The position numbers and the translations under genes were made by a program. DNA of 64,000 nt from the NCBI RefSeq assembly GCF_000186265.1, contig NC_014934.1, positions 744,001 through 808,000 of the forward strand, given 5' to 3'. Under the pieces are notes generated by a model. That model saw nothing but the letters and a program-made list of their open reading frames with translations, was not told where the DNA came from and searched no databases. Source of the DNA: Cellulophaga algicola DSM 14237. GTDB lineage: Bacteria; Bacteroidota; Bacteroidia; Flavobacteriales; Flavobacteriaceae. Positions 61,593 through 64,000 of the stretch are shown here, piece by piece (position 1 is the first letter of the stretch; each line of letters begins with the position of its first letter).

Positions 61593-64000
61593 ATGAAAAC
61601 AGACGTGTTTGCATCGCGCCATATCGGCATAAGAGAAGAAGACCTTCAACACATGTTTAAAACAGTGGGTGTTGAAAACCTAGAACAACTAATTTACGAG
61701 ACCATTCCGAATGATATTCGTTTAAAAACACCACTTGCGCTTGAAGCGCCAATGAGTGAACATAAGTTTTTAGAACACCTTCAAAATCTTTCTGAAAAAA
61801 ACAAAGTATTTACTACCTATATCGGTTTAGGATACCATGAAAGCTTAACGCCTTCTGTAATTAAAAGAAATATTCTTGAAAATCCAGGATGGTACACGGC
61901 ATACACCCCTTACCAAGCAGAAATTGCTCAAGGAAGATTAGAGGCATTGCTTAATTTCCAAACCATGATCTGTGATTTAACAGGTATGGAATTGGCAAAT
62001 GCATCACTCTTAGATGAGAGTACTGCTGCGGCAGAAGCAATGACCATGTTGTATGAAGTACGAAGCAGGGAACAAAAGAAAAATAATGTTGTTAAGTTTT
62101 TTGTTTCTGAAGAAATATTGCCACAAACACTTTCGCTACTAAAAACAAGAGCTATTCCTTTGGATATAGAATTAGTGATTGGCAACCATGAAACTTTTGA
62201 ATTTGGTGCTGATTTTTACGGCGCTATTTTACAATACCCTGGCAAACATGGGCAGGTAAATGATTATGCTAGTTTTATAGCTAAAGCAAAAGAACAAGAA
62301 ATTAAAGTTGCGGTTGCAGCAGATATCCTAAGCTTAACCCTTTTAACACCTCCAGGAGAATTTGGTGCTGATGTTGTGGTAGGTACCACACAACGCTTTG
62401 GAATTCCTTTAGGATATGGTGGGCCACATGCTGCCTTTTTCGCCACCAAAGATGCGTACAAAAGAAGTATTCCTGGCCGTATTATTGGAGTTACTAAAGA
62501 TACGGATGGCAATCCTGCATTGCGTATGGCATTACAAACTAGAGAGCAACATATTAAACGCGACAAAGCAACCTCTAATATTTGTACCGCACAAGTTTTA
62601 TTAGCCGTTATGGCAGGAATGTACGCGGTATATCATGGTCCTAAAGGTTTAAAATATATTGCTAAAAAAGTACATACTTCTGCGGCAACACTCGCGGATG
62701 CTTTAGAGCAATTAGGCGTATACCAAATTAACACCTCTTATTTTGATACCATTACGGTTAAAGCGGATGCGACATTAGTGAAGCCGGTTGCGGAGAAAAA
62801 TGAGGTTAACTTTTTATACAGTGATGACCAAACAATTTCTATTGCATTAAATGAAGCTACCTCTTTAGAAGATCTTCAAAAAGTTGTTGCAATTTTCGCG
62901 GAAGCTTTAGATAAAGATGTTATTGCTATTGATGTAGTAAAAGACCTATCAGCAATTGCTCCTGTATCTCAAAGAACTTCGCCATTTTTAGAAAATGTAG
63001 TATTCAATTCGTATCATTCGGAAACTGAAATGATGCGGTATATTAAAAAATTAGAGCGTAAAGATTTAGCCTTAAATCATTCTATGATTTCATTAGGTTC
63101 ATGCACCATGAAATTAAATGCTGCTTCTGAAATGCTTCCATTAAGTTCAGCACAGTGGGGAAACATTCATCCCTTTGCTCCAATTGAGCAAGCAGAAGGC
63201 TACCAAACAATGCTAAAAGCATTGGAGGTCGACTTAAATATTATCACAGGATTTGCAGGTACTTCATTACAGCCAAATTCTGGTGCACAAGGAGAATATG
63301 CCGGTTTAATGGTGATCCGTGCCTACCACGAATCTCGTAATGATAGCCACAGAAACATTTGCTTAATTCCTGCTTCTGCTCATGGTACAAATCCTGCTTC
63401 TGCAGTGATGGCCGGAATGAAAGTAGTGGTTACAAAAACCGATGAAAAAGGAAATATTGACGTTGCAGATTTAGAAGAGAAAGTAGCAAAACATGCAGAT
63501 AATCTTGCTGCCCTAATGGTTACTTACCCTTCTACACACGGTGTTTTTGAATCCTCTATAAAACATATTACTAAACTGATTCACGATAACGGCGGACAAG
63601 TATATATGGATGGTGCCAACATGAATGCGCAAGTAGGACTAACAAATCCTGCTACTATTGGTGCAGATGTTTGCCACTTAAATCTACATAAAACCTTTGC
63701 AATACCTCATGGTGGTGGCGGACCAGGAGTTGGTCCTATCTGCGTTGCAAAACAACTAGTACCCTTTTTACCAGGTAACCCTGTGATCAAAACTGGAGGC
63801 GAAAAAGCCATTAGTGCTATTTCTGCTGCGCCCTGGGGGAGCTCTTTAGTATGCTTAATCTCTTACGGCTATATAAAAATGTTAGGCGAACAAGGACTAA
63901 GACATTCTACAGAAATTGCAATTCTAAACGCTAACTATATCAAACATCGTCTAAGCGGAAATTATGAAGTGCTATATACTGGAGAAAAAGGTAGAGCTGC
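61593..64000 (+). CDS. gcvP: glycine dehydrogenase (P-protein), 3' part outside window
   Basis: About 800 residues are visible of a normal length near 950. Begins MKTDVFASRHIGIREEDLQH. The N-terminal half (YTPYQAEIAQGRLEALLNFQ, GPHAAFF) and C-terminal half with the PLP-lysine region NLHKTFAIPHGGGGPG are both typical of the fused homodimeric P-protein. It decarboxylates glycine in the glycine cleavage system. The frame is open to the window's end. Confidence 0.96.
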   Translation, partial: MKTDVFASRHIGIREEDLQHMFKTVGVENLEQLIYETIPNDIRLKTPLALEAPMSEHKFLEHLQNLSEKNKVFTTYIGLGYHESLTPSVIKRNILENPGWYTAYTPYQAEIAQGRLEALLNFQTMICDLTGMELANASLLDESTAAAEAMTMLYEVRSREQKKNNVVKFFVSEEILPQTLSLLKTRAIPLDIELVIGNHETFEFGADFYGAILQYPGKHGQVNDYASFIAKAKEQEIKVAVAADILSLTLLTPPGEFGADVVVGTTQRFGIPLGYGGPHAAFFATKDAYKRSIPGRIIGVTKDTDGNPALRMALQTREQHIKRDKATSNICTAQVLLAVMAGMYAVYHGPKGLKYIAKKVHTSAATLADALEQLGVYQINTSYFDTITVKADATLVKPVAEKNEVNFLYSDDQTISIALNEATSLEDLQKVVAIFAEALDKDVIAIDVVKDLSAIAPVSQRTSPFLENVVFNSYHSETEMMRYIKKLERKDLALNHSMISLGSCTMKLNAASEMLPLSSAQWGNIHPFAPIEQAEGYQTMLKALEVDLNIITGFAGTSLQPNSGAQGEYAGLMVIRAYHESRNDSHRNICLIPASAHGTNPASAVMAGMKVVVTKTDEKGNIDVADLEEKVAKHADNLAALMVTYPSTHGVFESSIKHITKLIHDNGGQVYMDGANMNAQVGLTNPATIGADVCHLNLHKTFAIPHGGGGPGVGPICVAKQLVPFLPGNPVIKTGGEKAISAISAAPWGSSLVCLISYGYIKMLGEQGLRHSTEIAILNANYIKHRLSGNYEVLYTGEKGRA

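Overview
The window comes from a low-GC member of the Bacteroidota, most likely a marine Flavobacteriaceae species. The evidence is TAnnTTTG-type -7 promoter elements close to start codons, many SPI/SPII secreted proteins beginning MKK or MKN, Flavobacteriaceae-type gene fusions and core genes (obg, adk, purE/purK, gcvP), and a polysaccharide-lyase-like lipoprotein. No rRNA, tRNA or CRISPR array was seen. The first and last genes run off the window.

Layout. 1-4.65 kb (minus strand): a secreted-protein fragment, a LytTR response regulator with two LytS-type sensor kinases (one looks catalytically dead), and three small proteins. 4.8-9.1 kb: seven near-identical tandem genes for exported ankyrin-repeat proteins, each with its own promoter and terminator. 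9.2-11.5 kb: a secreted S9 prolyl-oligopeptidase-type peptidase. All ten promoters of this block carry a direct repeat of CCGTT with a 21-bp period, exactly 36 bp upstream of a TAnnTTTA/G -7 element. I infer that this is the regulon of the neighbouring LytTR regulator.

11.7-20 kb is mostly housekeeping: obg, a fused hypoxanthine phosphoribosyltransferase-adenylate kinase gene, purK, purE and an M3 oligopeptidase. 20-28.4 kb is a run of accessory plus-strand genes: two zincin-type metalloproteases, a duplicated pair of zinc-ribbon/DUF805 membrane proteins, lipoproteins, and bestrophin-like and SH3b proteins.

28.9-48 kb is an AT-rich accessory island in which all genes point the same way. Single genes (DUF4209, DUF4145, PLD nuclease, EF-Tu domain III-like, Ntn hydrolase, aspartyl protease, Fic, DUF3024, UPF0158, DUF2931, DUF1963 and unknowns) are separated by related 100-600 bp repeats. 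For most units the first 10-15 bases (GTTGnnn...) are the reverse complement of the last bases (...nnnCAAC). That is the R'/R'' arrangement of integron gene cassettes, although the repeats are not canonical attC sites and no integrase is visible. Two decayed IS110-type transposase fragments sit inside these repeats. Several cassette genes are broken.

48.3-64 kb returns to mixed chromosome: a polysaccharide-lyase-like lipoprotein, OsmC, a HipA-like/DUF3037 pair, an SPFH/zinc-ribbon cluster, a GbsR-type regulator with membrane proteins, a methyltransferase and an epimerase behind repeated operator-like sites, a rhodanese, an ECF sigma factor with a small Cys-rich partner, a UbiA-like protein, and the 5' part of gcvP.
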